From Mucilaginibacter sp. OK098 (lineage in GTDB: Bacteria > Bacteroidota > Bacteroidia > Sphingobacteriales > Sphingobacteriaceae): DNA of 64,000 nucleotides. Made by a program: the position numbers and the translations under genes. Shown here piece after piece: positions 17,208 to 27,087 of this stretch. Numbering within the stretch: position 1 is the stretch's first letter; every line of letters starts with the position of its first letter. A model generated the notes under the pieces. That model was not told the origin of the DNA, searched no databases, and worked only from the letters and a program-made list of their open reading frames with translations. Location of the stretch: the NCBI RefSeq assembly GCF_900142915.1, contig NZ_FRCM01000001.1:248001-312000 (forward strand). The letters run 5' to 3'.

Positions 17208-18200
17208 ATGAAAATTAACCGAAGACACTTTGTAAAACAAGCCGCGGTGGGCGCGACAGGTTTAGGTTTAGCCGCCGCTTTACCCGGATCTTTGTTTGCC
17301 GATACAAGTAAAGAACTGTTTTTTAAAATATCCATTTCCCAGTTTTCTTTTGCCAGCCAGTTTTGGACCCAAAAGCTTAACCCGCTTGATTTTGCAGCGA
17401 AGGCAAAAGAGCTGGGGATCTCAGGTCTGGATTATTGTTCCATGTTTTTTGCAGACAAGGCAAGAGATCAGCAGTTTTTAAATGATCTTAAAAAACGTTC
17501 GGCAGATGCCGGGAGCTATAACCTGCGCATTATGGTGGATGGTGAAGGGGTATTGGGCGATTTAAACGAAGCTGTACGCCTAAAAGCTGTAGAAGGCCAT
17601 TATAAATGGATAGACGCCGCCGCAACTTTAGGCTGCCCGATGATCAGGGTTAATGTAGAGGGTGAGGGTGCGCCTGCGGACGTTGCAAAGGCTGCGGTTG
17701 ATAGTCTGGGTAAATTAATAGAATATGGCAGTAAACAGCATATTGATGTTATTGTAGAAAATCACGTAGGCATTTCCTGCAACGCTGCATGGCTTGCCGG
17801 TGTTATGAAACAGGTTAACAGCAAACACTGTGGCACACTGGCCGATTTTGGTAATTTTTGTATAAACCGCACCAAACCCGAAACCAATGATATTGCAGGC
17901 TATATGAAAACAAAATGCCTGGAAGAATATGATAAATACAAAGGCATAACCGAACTGATGCCCTTTGCAAAGGGTGTTCACGCTAAATCACATTTTTTTA
18001 CCACAGCGGGCGATGATGCAGAAACAGATTTTTATAAAATGTTTAAGATCATTAAAGATTCGGGCTTTAATGGCTGGGTAAGTATTGAATATGAAGGCGG
18101 CTTGTTAAAAATGTATAGCCAGGACGCGAAATACCTGGATGACTACGCAGGAGTTACAGCCACAAAAAATCTAGTTGAAAAAGCCGGTAGAATGGCCTGA
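17208..18200 (+). CDS. Tat-exported sugar isomerase/epimerase-type TIM barrel
   Basis: 330 residues. N-terminus MKINRRHFVKQAAVGATGLG with twin Arg and a hydrophobic stretch indicates Tat export, cleavage near ADTS. The rest is a xylose-isomerase-like AP-endonuclease-2 TIM barrel: GLDYCSMFF (~75), IRVNVEGEG (~148), VENHVGIS (~183), TLADFGNF (~208), HAKSHFF (~258) and VSIEYEGG (~293), which supply the usual Glu/Asp/His metal ligands. First gene of an operon with a GMC oxidoreductase and its small subunit. Such barrels act on 3-keto sugars or as epimerases in sugar C3-oxidation pathways; that role is inferred from the neighbours. Confidence 0.88.
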   Translation: MKINRRHFVKQAAVGATGLGLAAALPGSLFADTSKELFFKISISQFSFASQFWTQKLNPLDFAAKAKELGISGLDYCSMFFADKARDQQFLNDLKKRSADAGSYNLRIMVDGEGVLGDLNEAVRLKAVEGHYKWIDAAATLGCPMIRVNVEGEGAPADVAKAAVDSLGKLIEYGSKQHIDVIVENHVGISCNAAWLAGVMKQVNSKHCGTLADFGNFCINRTKPETNDIAGYMKTKCLEEYDKYKGITELMPFAKGVHAKSHFFTTAGDDAETDFYKMFKIIKDSGFNGWVSIEYEGGLLKMYSQDAKYLDDYAGVTATKNLVEKAGRMA

Positions 18201-18222
18201 TCTTACCTAAATCATTAATAAA

Positions 18223-19971
18223 ATGCAGATAAAAAAACTATCAACCGTATATGATGTGGTCATTATCGGTTCGGGTGCTGGCGGCGGTATGTCTGGTTAT
18301 GTACTGGCAAATGCCGGAATAAAGGTGTTAATGCTGGAGGCCGGGCCATTCTTTGACCCCGCAAAAGATTCGCAGCAATTGAAATGGCCTTATGAGTCAC
18401 CGCGGAGGGGTGGCAACGCTACCCGCCCTATGGGCGATTTTGATGCCTCGTATGGTGGCTGGCAAATTGAAGGGGAGCCTTACACGCAAAAGGATGGATC
18501 AGAATTTCAATGGTTCCGCGCTAAAATGTTGGGTGGGCGAACTAACCATTGGGGACGCATCTCATTACGCATGGGTCCAAAAGATTTTAAATGTAAAACC
18601 AACTATGATGTTGGTGACGATTGGCCAATAACTTATGACGAGATCAAACCTTATTATGACAAGGTAGACCGGTTGATTGGTGTTTATGGATCAATGGAAG
18701 GCATGGAAAACGACCCTGACGGCATCTTTCTTCCCGCTCCAAAACCCCGCCTTAATGAGCTGTTTGTAAAAAAAGCGGCTACAAGATTGGGGATTAAGGT
18801 AATAGCTGGCCGTGGTTCAGTGCTTACTGCACCTTTGCCGGGCAATAAGGATAGGGGAGCCTGTTTCTTTTGCGGGCAATGTAACCGCAGCTGTAAGATC
18901 TACGGCGATTTCTCCGCCTCATCATGCCTGGTGATCCCGGCTCTGAAAACCGGGAATCTTACGGTGTTAACAAATTCGGTTGTTCGTGAAATACTGACAA
19001 ATAATGAGGGAGTGGCTACAGGTGTGTCCTATATTAGTAAAGACGACATGCAGGAATACCAGGTAAATGCCAAAACTGTAATACTGGCGGCAAGTACTTG
19101 TGAGTCGGCAAGGATACTGCTCAATTCAAAATCGACGCAACATCCCAATGGATTGGCCAATAGCAGCAATGTAGTTGGTAAATATCTGCACGACTCAACA
19201 CAGGGAGCAGGAGTAGCTATTTTACCGCAGCTATTAGATAGGGAGAGATTTAATGAAGATGGCGTGGGCAGCCTGCATCTTTATGCGCCATGGTGGCTGG
19301 ATAATAAGAAGCTGGATTTCCCCAGAGGATATCACCTTGAAATATTTGGCGGCATGATGATGCCCGGCTATGGCGGCTATTTTGGCTTTGAAGGAACAAC
19401 AGTACCTTATTTAAACGGCTATTTACCCGGTGCAGACGGAAAAATGAAGCCCGGTGGCGGCTATGGCGCTACACTTAAAAATGACTATCGCCGCTTTTAC
19501 GGCACAATGGCGGGTTTCGGCTGTCACGGTACTGCTACTGCGAGGGAAGATAATTATTGTGAGATCGATCCAACGGTGGTAGATAAATATGGCATCCCGG
19601 TTTTGCGGTTCAGGTACAAATGGAATACGGATGAGATAAACCAGGCAAAACATATGCAGCAAACAGCGCAAGCTGTTATAAAAGAGATGGGTGGGATCCC
19701 GTTGATGCAGCCTGCAGGGCCGGAAACAAACTATGGATTGGATAAGCCGGGTAAAGGAATTCATGAAGTTGGTACGGTCCGTATGGGTGATGATCCTAAA
19801 AGGTCAGCCTTAAATAAATGGGGGCAAACGCACGATTGTAAAAACCTGTTTGTAACAGATGGTTCTGTTTTTACCCAACAGTCTGAAAAAAATCCAACAT
19901 GGACAATCCTTGCACTTGCAATGCGAACTGCTGAATATATTATTGACCAGCGCAAAAAACAAAATGTTTAA
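18223..19971 (+). CDS. GMC-family oxidoreductase, large subunit of a sugar dehydrogenase
   Basis: 582 residues. FAD-binding GSGAGGG at ~16-22 after a beta strand and LMLEAGP at ~42; LGGRTNHWGR (~105); C-terminal GMC domain with HEVGTVRMGDDP (~515), FVTDGSVF and NPTWTILALA (~560), the family's catalytic His/Asn region. A cysteine cluster CFFCGQCNRSC (~213-223) could hold an Fe-S cluster, as in related membrane sugar dehydrogenases. It has no signal peptide; the next gene encodes a Tat-signal small subunit, so co-export by hitchhiking is likely. With the downstream cytochrome c it should form a periplasmic dehydrogenase of the gluconate/glucoside 3-dehydrogenase type. Confidence 0.9.
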   Translation: MQIKKLSTVYDVVIIGSGAGGGMSGYVLANAGIKVLMLEAGPFFDPAKDSQQLKWPYESPRRGGNATRPMGDFDASYGGWQIEGEPYTQKDGSEFQWFRAKMLGGRTNHWGRISLRMGPKDFKCKTNYDVGDDWPITYDEIKPYYDKVDRLIGVYGSMEGMENDPDGIFLPAPKPRLNELFVKKAATRLGIKVIAGRGSVLTAPLPGNKDRGACFFCGQCNRSCKIYGDFSASSCLVIPALKTGNLTVLTNSVVREILTNNEGVATGVSYISKDDMQEYQVNAKTVILAASTCESARILLNSKSTQHPNGLANSSNVVGKYLHDSTQGAGVAILPQLLDRERFNEDGVGSLHLYAPWWLDNKKLDFPRGYHLEIFGGMMMPGYGGYFGFEGTTVPYLNGYLPGADGKMKPGGGYGATLKNDYRRFYGTMAGFGCHGTATAREDNYCEIDPTVVDKYGIPVLRFRYKWNTDEINQAKHMQQTAQAVIKEMGGIPLMQPAGPETNYGLDKPGKGIHEVGTVRMGDDPKRSALNKWGQTHDCKNLFVTDGSVFTQQSEKNPTWTILALAMRTAEYIIDQRKKQNV

Positions 19972-19989
19972 CCCAAAACAAACCAGATC

Positions 19990-20604
19990 ATGAACAGAAG
20001 AGATAGTTTAAAAGCAATAGGCATCGGTACACTTTCAGCAGGCACACTTTTAGCCGCTTGCAAAACACCTGGTGAAAATAAAAGTGATATAAAGACAGAT
20101 AAAACAGGGCGACAGGATTTTGAGGTTACAAGAGATGAAACAATACTAAAGGAAACATTTTTTAATCAGCATGAATTGGCAACAATTACCATTTTGGCTG
20201 ATCTTATTATACCAAAGGATGCCAAAAGCGGCTGTGCTTCTGATGCAAAGGTTACCGATTTTATTGAGTTTATTGTAAAGGACGAACCCGAACACCAATT
20301 ACCAATGCGCGGCGGGCTTCGCTGGCTTGATGTACAGTGCCTGAACAGGTATAGCAACGCCTTTATAGATTGCACTGCAAAACAACAAACCACATTACTG
20401 GATGAGATTGCTTACCCCATGATGGCAAAACCCGCAATGCAACAGGGAGTTGCCTTTTTTAATAAAATGCGCGAGCTTACAGCCATTGGTTTTTTTACAA
20501 GTAAAATGGGGATCCAGGACCTGGGTTACCAGGGAAACGCACCCGGTAAATGGGAAGGAGTACCACAGCATGTGTTAAAAAAATACGGATTGGAAAATGT
20601 ATAA
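19990..20604 (+). CDS. Gluconate 2-dehydrogenase subunit 3-type protein (small subunit)
   Basis: 204 residues. MNRRDSLKAIGIGTLSAG is a Tat signal, and TLLAACK contains a lipobox-like Cys27, so it may be a Tat-exported lipoprotein. The mature part has the subunit-3 pattern: FFNQHELATITILADLIIPKD (~52-72) and the ending QDLGYQGNAPGKWEG. In known complexes this small subunit is needed for maturation and export of the flavin GMC subunit, encoded here 18 bases upstream. Confidence 0.9.
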   Translation: MNRRDSLKAIGIGTLSAGTLLAACKTPGENKSDIKTDKTGRQDFEVTRDETILKETFFNQHELATITILADLIIPKDAKSGCASDAKVTDFIEFIVKDEPEHQLPMRGGLRWLDVQCLNRYSNAFIDCTAKQQTTLLDEIAYPMMAKPAMQQGVAFFNKMRELTAIGFFTSKMGIQDLGYQGNAPGKWEGVPQHVLKKYGLENV

Positions 20605-20696
20605 TGAGTAATTCAGCATGTTAGGCGATTCAAAATATTTGGATTAATCCCGTATATTTACTTTTGTAGATAATAAAGGATTACATCTCGCTTAAC
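20605..20696 (+). promoter_or_regulatory. Putative promoter of the AraC-type gene
   Basis: TACTTTTG at 20659-20666 matches the Bacteroidota -7 pattern TAnnTTTG. A TTG at 20639-20641 is 17 bases upstream, shorter than the usual 19-21 spacer. It would place the start about 25 bases before the ATG at 20697. Confidence 0.35.
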
Positions 20697-21512
20697 ATGC
20701 TGTTTCAAACAATAATGCCGCCACCTGCTTTGCAATCTGTTGTCAGGTATTTTTGGACGTTAGAAGGCAGTTCAGAAAATGAACAGCAGAAAACATTCAG
20801 AACTATGGCAGATGGCTGCCCCGGCATAATTTATCAGCATGCGGATAATGGAACATTTTATCAACAGGAGAAACAGCTACCTGAGCTCTTTTTGTTCGGA
20901 CAAACTACCCGGTATGCAGAGATCAGCCTGGCGGGTACCTTTAACACTGTCGGTATATATTTTCAACCAAATGCACTGCAATGTGTATTTAATGAAAATG
21001 CGGAGGAGCTTACAGATTTATGTGTTGATATAAATTTGTTGACTAACAGGCATGGCTTTAACTTATCCAATCAACTTGCTGAAGCCACATCTGCAAATAA
21101 AAAAGTCGAAATCTTATCTGCCTACCTGTCATCGCAACTAAACAGGAATAACCGAAAAGAAAATTCAACGATGGAATATGCGCTGAATCAAATTATACAA
21201 ACAAAGGGGAATATAGACTTAGGAAAATTGCAAAGCCACCTGCAATTATCAGAACGGAGCTTTCTCCGTAATTTTAAGCAGTATACAGGCATCGCGCCTA
21301 AATTATTTTCAAGGATCTGCAGGTTTCAGTCATCATTAAAACAATTGCGTAAAACAGATTATAATAAGCTCTCTGATATTGCCTATGAACAGGATTATGC
21401 CGATCAATCGCACTTTATCCGCTCGTTTAAAGAATTTTCCGGCTTATCACCCAATCAATACCAAAAACAAACAAACGAGGTAGTAGAAAACTTTTCTGAA
21501 GTTTTGAAATAA
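20697..21512 (+). CDS. AraC-family transcriptional regulator
   Basis: 271 residues. The N-terminal ~150 residues are a sensor domain of the DUF6597 type (ALQSVVRYFWTLEG at the start, LFLFGQTTRYAEI). The C-terminal ~100 residues are the double helix-turn-helix: GNIDLGKLQSHLQLSERSFL then LSDIAYEQDYADQSHFIRSF and FSGLSPNQYQ, a standard AraC end. It lies between the dehydrogenase small subunit and the cytochrome c gene, so it may respond to the sugar oxidised by that complex or regulate the cytochrome; neither is proven. Confidence 0.92.
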   Translation: MLFQTIMPPPALQSVVRYFWTLEGSSENEQQKTFRTMADGCPGIIYQHADNGTFYQQEKQLPELFLFGQTTRYAEISLAGTFNTVGIYFQPNALQCVFNENAEELTDLCVDINLLTNRHGFNLSNQLAEATSANKKVEILSAYLSSQLNRNNRKENSTMEYALNQIIQTKGNIDLGKLQSHLQLSERSFLRNFKQYTGIAPKLFSRICRFQSSLKQLRKTDYNKLSDIAYEQDYADQSHFIRSFKEFSGLSPNQYQKQTNEVVENFSEVLK

Positions 21513-21583
21513 TCGCCGCCTGGCGGTTTTGTTCTATTTTTAAATTTTATATCGTCGCATTTTTGTCTGAAAAGGTAAACGCG

Positions 21584-21925
21584 ATGAAATCACTTATTTT
21601 TAAAATCCCGCACACATCGGCAAAATTGCTTGTCTTCTTTATTTTAATTATCTGGATAGGATTCCAACTGTCAGCCATGGCTCAAAAGTCACCGGTTGAA
21701 ATGAACGGTAAAGTATTATTCGAAAAAAACTGTACTAGTTGTCACGGTAACGACGGGACTAAAGGTGCTTACGGCGCCAAAAATTTGCGTAAAAGCAAGC
21801 TGGATAACGATGCTTTGATAAAGGCCATTGCTAATGGCAACTGGATAATGCCAAAATGGAAGAAAGGGCTAAGCCCGGAGCAAATACAAGCAATAGCCAA
21901 CTACATAAAAACATTTAGAGATTAA
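21584..21925 (+). CDS. Periplasmic c-type cytochrome
   Basis: 113 residues from the ATG at 21584; a TTG seven codons earlier is open but would put charged residues before the signal. Export signal/anchor KLLVFFILIIWIGFQLSAMAQ, then a single-haem domain: CTSCH haem-binding motif (CxxCH) at ~52, and WIMPKW near ~88, whose Met is the likely axial ligand. The fold end IQAIANYIKTFRD is typical of cytochrome cbb3/c6-like domains. Probable electron acceptor for the GMC dehydrogenase encoded just upstream. Confidence 0.9.
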   Translation: MKSLIFKIPHTSAKLLVFFILIIWIGFQLSAMAQKSPVEMNGKVLFEKNCTSCHGNDGTKGAYGAKNLRKSKLDNDALIKAIANGNWIMPKWKKGLSPEQIQAIANYIKTFRD

Positions 21926-21936
21926 CTGCGCTTGTT

Positions 21937-22461
21937 ATGAAAAGTAAAAATATGACAAATATAATTTTGATTATAACCGCAACAGCTACAGGCCTTATTG
22001 CAGGCTTGTTTTATGCATACAGCTGTTCGGTAAATATTGGTTTGGGCCGCTTGCCTGATAAGGAATATCTTGCCGCAATGCAATCTATCAATATTGCAAT
22101 ACTTAACCCTTTATTCTTTGTAAGCTTTTTAGGGACATTACTATTGCTTCCATTAAGCACGTATTTAAACTTTGAGCAGCCACTTTCAACCAGGTTTTTA
22201 CTTTTACTTGCAGCTGCTATAATATATGCAATTGGTGTATTTGGTGTAACTATATTTGGTAATGTTCCATTAAATGACGCATTGTCAAACTTTAACCTGG
22301 AGCATGCATCCGTTAAAAGTATCTATGAGCAGAGGATCCGGTTTGAACAACCCTGGCTGCTGTTACACCAGGTAAGGACAATTGCCTCAGTAGTGTGTTT
22401 AATATTGGTAATAATAAGCTGCTGTTATAGATCTATCCCAATGGTTTCTATTAATCATTAG
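21937..22461 (+). CDS. DUF1772-family membrane protein
   Basis: 174 residues with four hydrophobic segments (~6-28, 50-70, 82-102, 140-160). The pattern GLIAGLFYAYSCSVNIGLGRLPDKEY and FGNVPLNDAL before a late helix is that of DUF1772/anthrone-oxygenase-like proteins. Function is unknown for nearly all bacterial members. The gene starts 11 bases after the cytochrome c stop, so it is probably co-transcribed. The start could also be at Met6 (MTNII). Confidence 0.85.
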   Translation: MKSKNMTNIILIITATATGLIAGLFYAYSCSVNIGLGRLPDKEYLAAMQSINIAILNPLFFVSFLGTLLLLPLSTYLNFEQPLSTRFLLLLAAAIIYAIGVFGVTIFGNVPLNDALSNFNLEHASVKSIYEQRIRFEQPWLLLHQVRTIASVVCLILVIISCCYRSIPMVSINH

Positions 22462-22518
22462 TTTTAAGTATTAATAATTGTTCGGATATTTACCCATTCA
22501 CAGGTGTAATTAATTCTA

Positions 22519-25500
22519 TTGGGCAAGCTACGCAGAAACAAGGAAAATACTTCGGGAGATCATGCTCTTATTTTTGAAGATATTACAATCAATGTATTAA
22601 CCGAAACTATTATTGCGCAGCATAATATTGCCGGCATCTATACTGACCAGGTGGATAGCCGCCACGTATTTCCTGTTGAGCTTGCGATTAACCAGGGCAC
22701 ATTTACCAATAAATATTTAAAGTCTGCCTTTCCTGACGTAACCGTTGTACAAAAACAGGATCAGCTAAACTTAACCTGCGAATGTGGTATTAAGGGTGAA
22801 AGGCTATGCGAACACCAGTCTGCCATACTATTTGCTATAATTAAAAGGGACGAGTTTTGTATTTTTTTTGATAAAAAACTGCGTTTTGAAAAGCTGAGAC
22901 GATTTGCTGCTGATTACGGCCTGGAGCAGGAGCCAGATCTTGATAGTTTTTTTAAAATAGAATATGCCAATAACCAACTAACTATAACTCCACATTCATC
23001 TGCGTTAATGCCGGTGACCAGGGAAAGCATGGGGTTGCTAAAGGCCGTAATCGCGCCTGATGCAGGCCCTTTGGATACGGAAGAAAGCACGGTTTTTGTG
23101 GTGTTAAAACAGCATAAGTATTATGGATATCTTTTTATTGAGCTTTATAAAGCTCAATTTAGTAAAGAGGGGAAGATAAAAAATCCCCTTACCGCTCTTG
23201 CCCCGCTTGATTTTATCTGGGAGACCGAAGACCCGGCACAACTGAAATTTTTTACCGGGATTCATAAATTTCAGAATCACCTTAATAAAGTGGCAAGCGA
23301 TGCCGATATAACAGCTTTAAAAGCAATTGTTAAAAACCCCATGGGGTATGACTTTTATTACCACGACAGTGAGGTATCAGAAAATATAACTGCCAGTTCG
23401 GTTGTGCCGGTAAAAGTTGGTTTGCTAAGCGAAGAGGTAAAATTAGCCGTTGAGCCAAAAGATCAGTTTTTTGAATTATCAGGCACTTTGGGAATTGACG
23501 GTAAAGTTTATGAGGTAAAGGACCTGAAAATAAAATTCACCTATTTTATATCCGATAACGAAGGGCTGTACCTGGTAAATAACCTGCAGCAGCTTAATAT
23601 AATTAGCCTGTTAACCAAAAAGCAAGATAATATTTTAGTACATACTTCAAAATTTGATGAGTTTCAGAAGCAATTGTTATCAAAACTGGAAGACAAGGTA
23701 GCTGTTGATTATAAACATATTCCAACGGCTACGCCTGTTCAGTTAAAACAACAGGGCTTTGATAACGAAGTGGAAAGAATAATTTACCTTTCAGATTTTG
23801 GTGCCCACGTGATGATCATCCCGGTAATGCGGTACGGAGAGGTTGAGATCTCTGTACGCACCAAAAAGCAGATCTACTCCGTAGATAATAAAGGAAAACA
23901 ATTTTTGGTTAAACGAAATGATACCGATGAAGTTGATTTTACTGCATTGCTGGTAAAACAACACCCTTATTTTGAAGAGCAACTGGACAACGACCTGTAT
24001 TATTTCTATCTGCATAAGAAGCGCTTTTTGGATGAAGACTGGTTTTTAAATGTGTTTGATGACTGGCGCAATCAAAAAATAACAGTATTGGGCTTTAATG
24101 AGCTGGAAGGGAATAAGCTAAATCCAAACAAGGTTAAAATAAATATAAAGATATTAAGCGGGTTCAACTGGTTTAACGTTGCAGTAAATGTGCAGTTCGG
24201 AAAAAAGCGTGCGGCCCTTAAACAGATCTATCGTGCGGTAAAAAACAAAACAAAATATGTGCAGCTTGATGATGGCACAACTGGCATTATGCCTGCCGCG
24301 TGGATAGAAAAGTTTACCAATTATTTCAACTCCGGCGAAATTGCGGATGATGAAACCCTGCAAATCTCCAAAAGTAATTTCATAGCTATTGAACAATTGT
24401 TTGATGCCGCCATGCTGGATGAAAAAGTTAGAGATGAGATCAGCATCTATCATAAAAAGCTGGATAATTTTGATTCCGTTAAATCTGTTGATGTACCGGA
24501 TGGTTTTATTGGCAGCCTAAGGCATTACCAGCTGCAAGGCCTTAGCTGGCTTAATTTTCTGGATGATTTTAATTTTGGCGGCTGCCTGGCGGATGACATG
24601 GGCTTAGGGAAAACAGTGCAGATTATTGCTTTCATTCTTTCGCAAAGAGTAAAAGTTAAGCATAATACCAACCTGGTTGTTGTGCCGACTTCACTGATCT
24701 ATAACTGGCAGCATGAAATAGAAAAATTTGCGCCATCTATCAAAGTGTACACCATTTATGGTGCAGACCGCATCAAAAATACCACTGACTTTGACCAATA
24801 TGAAGTTGTGCTTACATCATACGGCACTTTACTTGCTGATATTATTTTTTTGAAAGATTATGAATTCAATTACGTTTTTCTTGATGAATCACAACAGATC
24901 AAGAACCCGGAATCTCAAAGATATAAGGCGTCCTGCCTGTTAAAATCCCGGAATAAAATTGTGCTCACAGGTACCCCCATAGAGAATAATACATTCGATC
25001 TTTATGGACAGCTCTCGTTTGCCTGCCCGGGATTGCTTGGCAGTAAATTATATTTCAAACAGATCTATTCTACACCTATTGATATGTTTAAAAGCAGCAA
25101 AAGGGCTCTGGAACTGCAAAATAAGATCAAACCTTTTATCCTTAGGCGAACAAAGCAACAGGTAGCCCCTGATCTGCCCGAAAAAACAGAGATGGTGCTT
25201 TATTGCGAAATGAAAGGCGAACAGCGGATTATTTATAATGCTTATGAAAAAGAATTCAGGGACTATGTATCGGCAACAACCGGAGATATTTTGAAGAAGA
25301 CCCCCATGAATGTTTTGAAAGGCATTACCAGGCTCCGGCAGATCTGCGATTCACCATTGTTGATAAAAGGGGAGAAGATGCCCGGCAACGCCTCGTCAAA
25401 AATTGAAACGCTGATTGAAGAGATTGAAGGCAAAATGCCGCAGCATAAGATCCTGGTGTTTTCCCAGTTTGTATCTATGCTTGATCTTATAAGAAAAGAA

Positions 25501-25896
25501 TTGACAGGTAGAAACATTGGTTTTAGTTATCTAACAGGCCAAACCCGTAACCGGCAGGCAGTTATTGAGGAGTTTCAAAACAATGCTGAGGTCCGTGTTT
25601 TCCTGATTAGTTTAAAAGCAGGGGGTACCGGCCTTAATTTGACTGAAGCAGATTATGTATATCTTGTTGATCCCTGGTGGAACCCCGCAGTGGAAAACCA
25701 GGCTATTGACCGTTGTCACCGGATAGGGCAGGATAAAAATATTGTTGCCGTAAGGCTCATTTGTCCGGATACTATTGAAGAAAAGATCCGGTTAATGCAG
25801 GACTCAAAAAGCGATCTGGCTAATGACCTGATAAAAACAGAGACATCTTTCTTAAATTCTCTTTCAAAAACCGACTTGTTAAATTTATTGAGTTAA
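22519..25896 (+). CDS. SWIM zinc-finger SNF2/RapA-like helicase
   Basis: 1125 residues. A SWIM zinc finger is visible as CECGIKGERLCEH (~88-100, CxC...CxH). The middle ~150-640 is a long accessory region without a named domain. SNF2 ATPase: DDMGLGKT (~691-698, Walker A), FLDESQQIKNP (~787, DExx box), VLTGTPIENN (motif III). Helicase C-terminal lobe: VFSQFVSMLDLI, GGTGLNLTEADYVYLVDPWW and DRCHRIGQ. It is an ATP-driven translocase acting on DNA or nucleoprotein; in Bacteroidota usually annotated DEAD/DEAH-box helicase. The start is taken as TTG 22519, because a TAA lies three codons upstream and there is no ATG before the SWIM finger. Confidence 0.92.
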   Translation: MGKLRRNKENTSGDHALIFEDITINVLTETIIAQHNIAGIYTDQVDSRHVFPVELAINQGTFTNKYLKSAFPDVTVVQKQDQLNLTCECGIKGERLCEHQSAILFAIIKRDEFCIFFDKKLRFEKLRRFAADYGLEQEPDLDSFFKIEYANNQLTITPHSSALMPVTRESMGLLKAVIAPDAGPLDTEESTVFVVLKQHKYYGYLFIELYKAQFSKEGKIKNPLTALAPLDFIWETEDPAQLKFFTGIHKFQNHLNKVASDADITALKAIVKNPMGYDFYYHDSEVSENITASSVVPVKVGLLSEEVKLAVEPKDQFFELSGTLGIDGKVYEVKDLKIKFTYFISDNEGLYLVNNLQQLNIISLLTKKQDNILVHTSKFDEFQKQLLSKLEDKVAVDYKHIPTATPVQLKQQGFDNEVERIIYLSDFGAHVMIIPVMRYGEVEISVRTKKQIYSVDNKGKQFLVKRNDTDEVDFTALLVKQHPYFEEQLDNDLYYFYLHKKRFLDEDWFLNVFDDWRNQKITVLGFNELEGNKLNPNKVKINIKILSGFNWFNVAVNVQFGKKRAALKQIYRAVKNKTKYVQLDDGTTGIMPAAWIEKFTNYFNSGEIADDETLQISKSNFIAIEQLFDAAMLDEKVRDEISIYHKKLDNFDSVKSVDVPDGFIGSLRHYQLQGLSWLNFLDDFNFGGCLADDMGLGKTVQIIAFILSQRVKVKHNTNLVVVPTSLIYNWQHEIEKFAPSIKVYTIYGADRIKNTTDFDQYEVVLTSYGTLLADIIFLKDYEFNYVFLDESQQIKNPESQRYKASCLLKSRNKIVLTGTPIENNTFDLYGQLSFACPGLLGSKLYFKQIYSTPIDMFKSSKRALELQNKIKPFILRRTKQQVAPDLPEKTEMVLYCEMKGEQRIIYNAYEKEFRDYVSATTGDILKKTPMNVLKGITRLRQICDSPLLIKGEKMPGNASSKIETLIEEIEGKMPQHKILVFSQFVSMLDLIRKELTGRNIGFSYLTGQTRNRQAVIEEFQNNAEVRVFLISLKAGGTGLNLTEADYVYLVDPWWNPAVENQAIDRCHRIGQDKNIVAVRLICPDTIEEKIRLMQDSKSDLANDLIKTETSFLNSLSKTDLLNLLS

Positions 25897-26243
25897 AACT
25901 AAAGCCGTTACATTTTTTTTAAAAATAAATAAAACACTTTGTATTTGTATCTGTTGAATTGTCGCTTTCAAGAAGAGAATTAGGAACAGTCATTTAAACA
26001 AAATAATTGTTTTAGATTAATTTATTTACATAAAAAAAATAAAATAATAATATGAATATAATATTACCGGTTCAGCAAGTTTACATGGATGAAAAATGTA
26101 AATTGGGGATAAGAAGATAATTAAGTTAAGAGTTTAGAACCACCTGCCTGCTCGAATAAAATTTTTGCGTTTCCTTAAAAATATATACTTTTAACCCGAA
26201 TGCTATTCTAAAAGATTAGTAACTATCCATGTAAACACCAAGT
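25897..26243. other. AT-rich leader of the polysaccharide locus
   Basis: 347 bases with no gene supported. It should carry the promoter of the whole polysaccharide operon; TATACTTTTAA near 26185 is a loose -7 candidate. A 22-codon frame at 26052-26120 looks like chance. No terminator hairpin was found after the helicase gene. Confidence 0.4.
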
Positions 26244-27056
26244 ATGAAAAGAAATCTTTCCCTGAATATATTTTTATTTCTGGCTTTCATAATAACAATA
26301 ACTTCTTGTGCCGATCAAAAAAAATATATCTATTTTCAAAAGACAAATAATCAATCAGATACGCTTAACGTAGCAAAAGCTTATACTCCTAAAATACAAC
26401 CCGGAGATATTCTCTCCATCCCCATTAGCTCATTAAGCCCGGCAGCCAGCAGTTTCTTTAACCCATTTTCAGGCTCAAGTGGCACCAGCGATAATAGCTC
26501 GGTTGCCGGTGGATCCGGCACCACACCCGGACTTGCCCAATCAACAGCAACTGGGTTTTTAGTGGATGATGCTGGAATAATTGAAGTTCCTATTATTGGC
26601 AATGTTAAAGTTGGAGGGCTTACAACTTCTATAGCCAGGGATACTATAAAAAACAGATTGAAGTTTTATTTGAAAGAGCCAACTGTAAACGTACGTTTTT
26701 TGAACTACAAAATATCGGTAATGGGTGAAGTAGCACACCCTTCGGTGTATGTAATACCTAATGAAAAGGTTACCATACCTGAGGCGTTAAGCATGGCTGG
26801 TGACCTCACCATCTTTGGTAAACGCGAGAACATTTTAATCATAAGGGATGTGGATGGAAAAAAAGAGTTTGGAAGAGTGAACTTAAACAACAGGGAAGTA
26901 TTTACTTCTCCATATTACTACCTGCACTCGGGTGACGTGGTTTATGTAGAACAGGGAAAAGGGAAAATAGCTCAAAGTGATAACGCTTATAGAATTCTTC
27001 CAATAATTATCAGCGCGCTAACCTTAATCTCTCTTTTTGTACTTAGGCTTAAATAA
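26244..27056 (+). CDS. Polysaccharide export lipoprotein (Wza-like)
   Basis: 270 residues. Lipoprotein signal FLAFIITITSC (Cys22). Then the poly-export domain: YTPKIQPGDILSIPI (~49-63), a low-complexity Ser/Gly insert (~68-100), GFLVDDAGIIEVPIIGNVKVGGLT (~107-130), followed by an SLBB domain ISVMGEVAHPSVYVIPNEKVTIPEAL (~155-180), and a C-terminal hydrophobic helix (~248-266). It should form the outer-membrane export channel for capsule or exopolysaccharide together with the BY-kinase encoded 31 bases downstream. Confidence 0.93.
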   Translation: MKRNLSLNIFLFLAFIITITSCADQKKYIYFQKTNNQSDTLNVAKAYTPKIQPGDILSIPISSLSPAASSFFNPFSGSSGTSDNSSVAGGSGTTPGLAQSTATGFLVDDAGIIEVPIIGNVKVGGLTTSIARDTIKNRLKFYLKEPTVNVRFLNYKISVMGEVAHPSVYVIPNEKVTIPEALSMAGDLTIFGKRENILIIRDVDGKKEFGRVNLNNREVFTSPYYYLHSGDVVYVEQGKGKIAQSDNAYRILPIIISALTLISLFVLRLK

Positions 27057-27087
27057 TTTTTAAACGAATTTAGAATATACTCAATAC

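Noticed and set aside
26052..26120. 22-codon frame before the Wza-like gene
   Set aside because: No ribosome site, no conserved feature and AT-rich surroundings make chance the best explanation.
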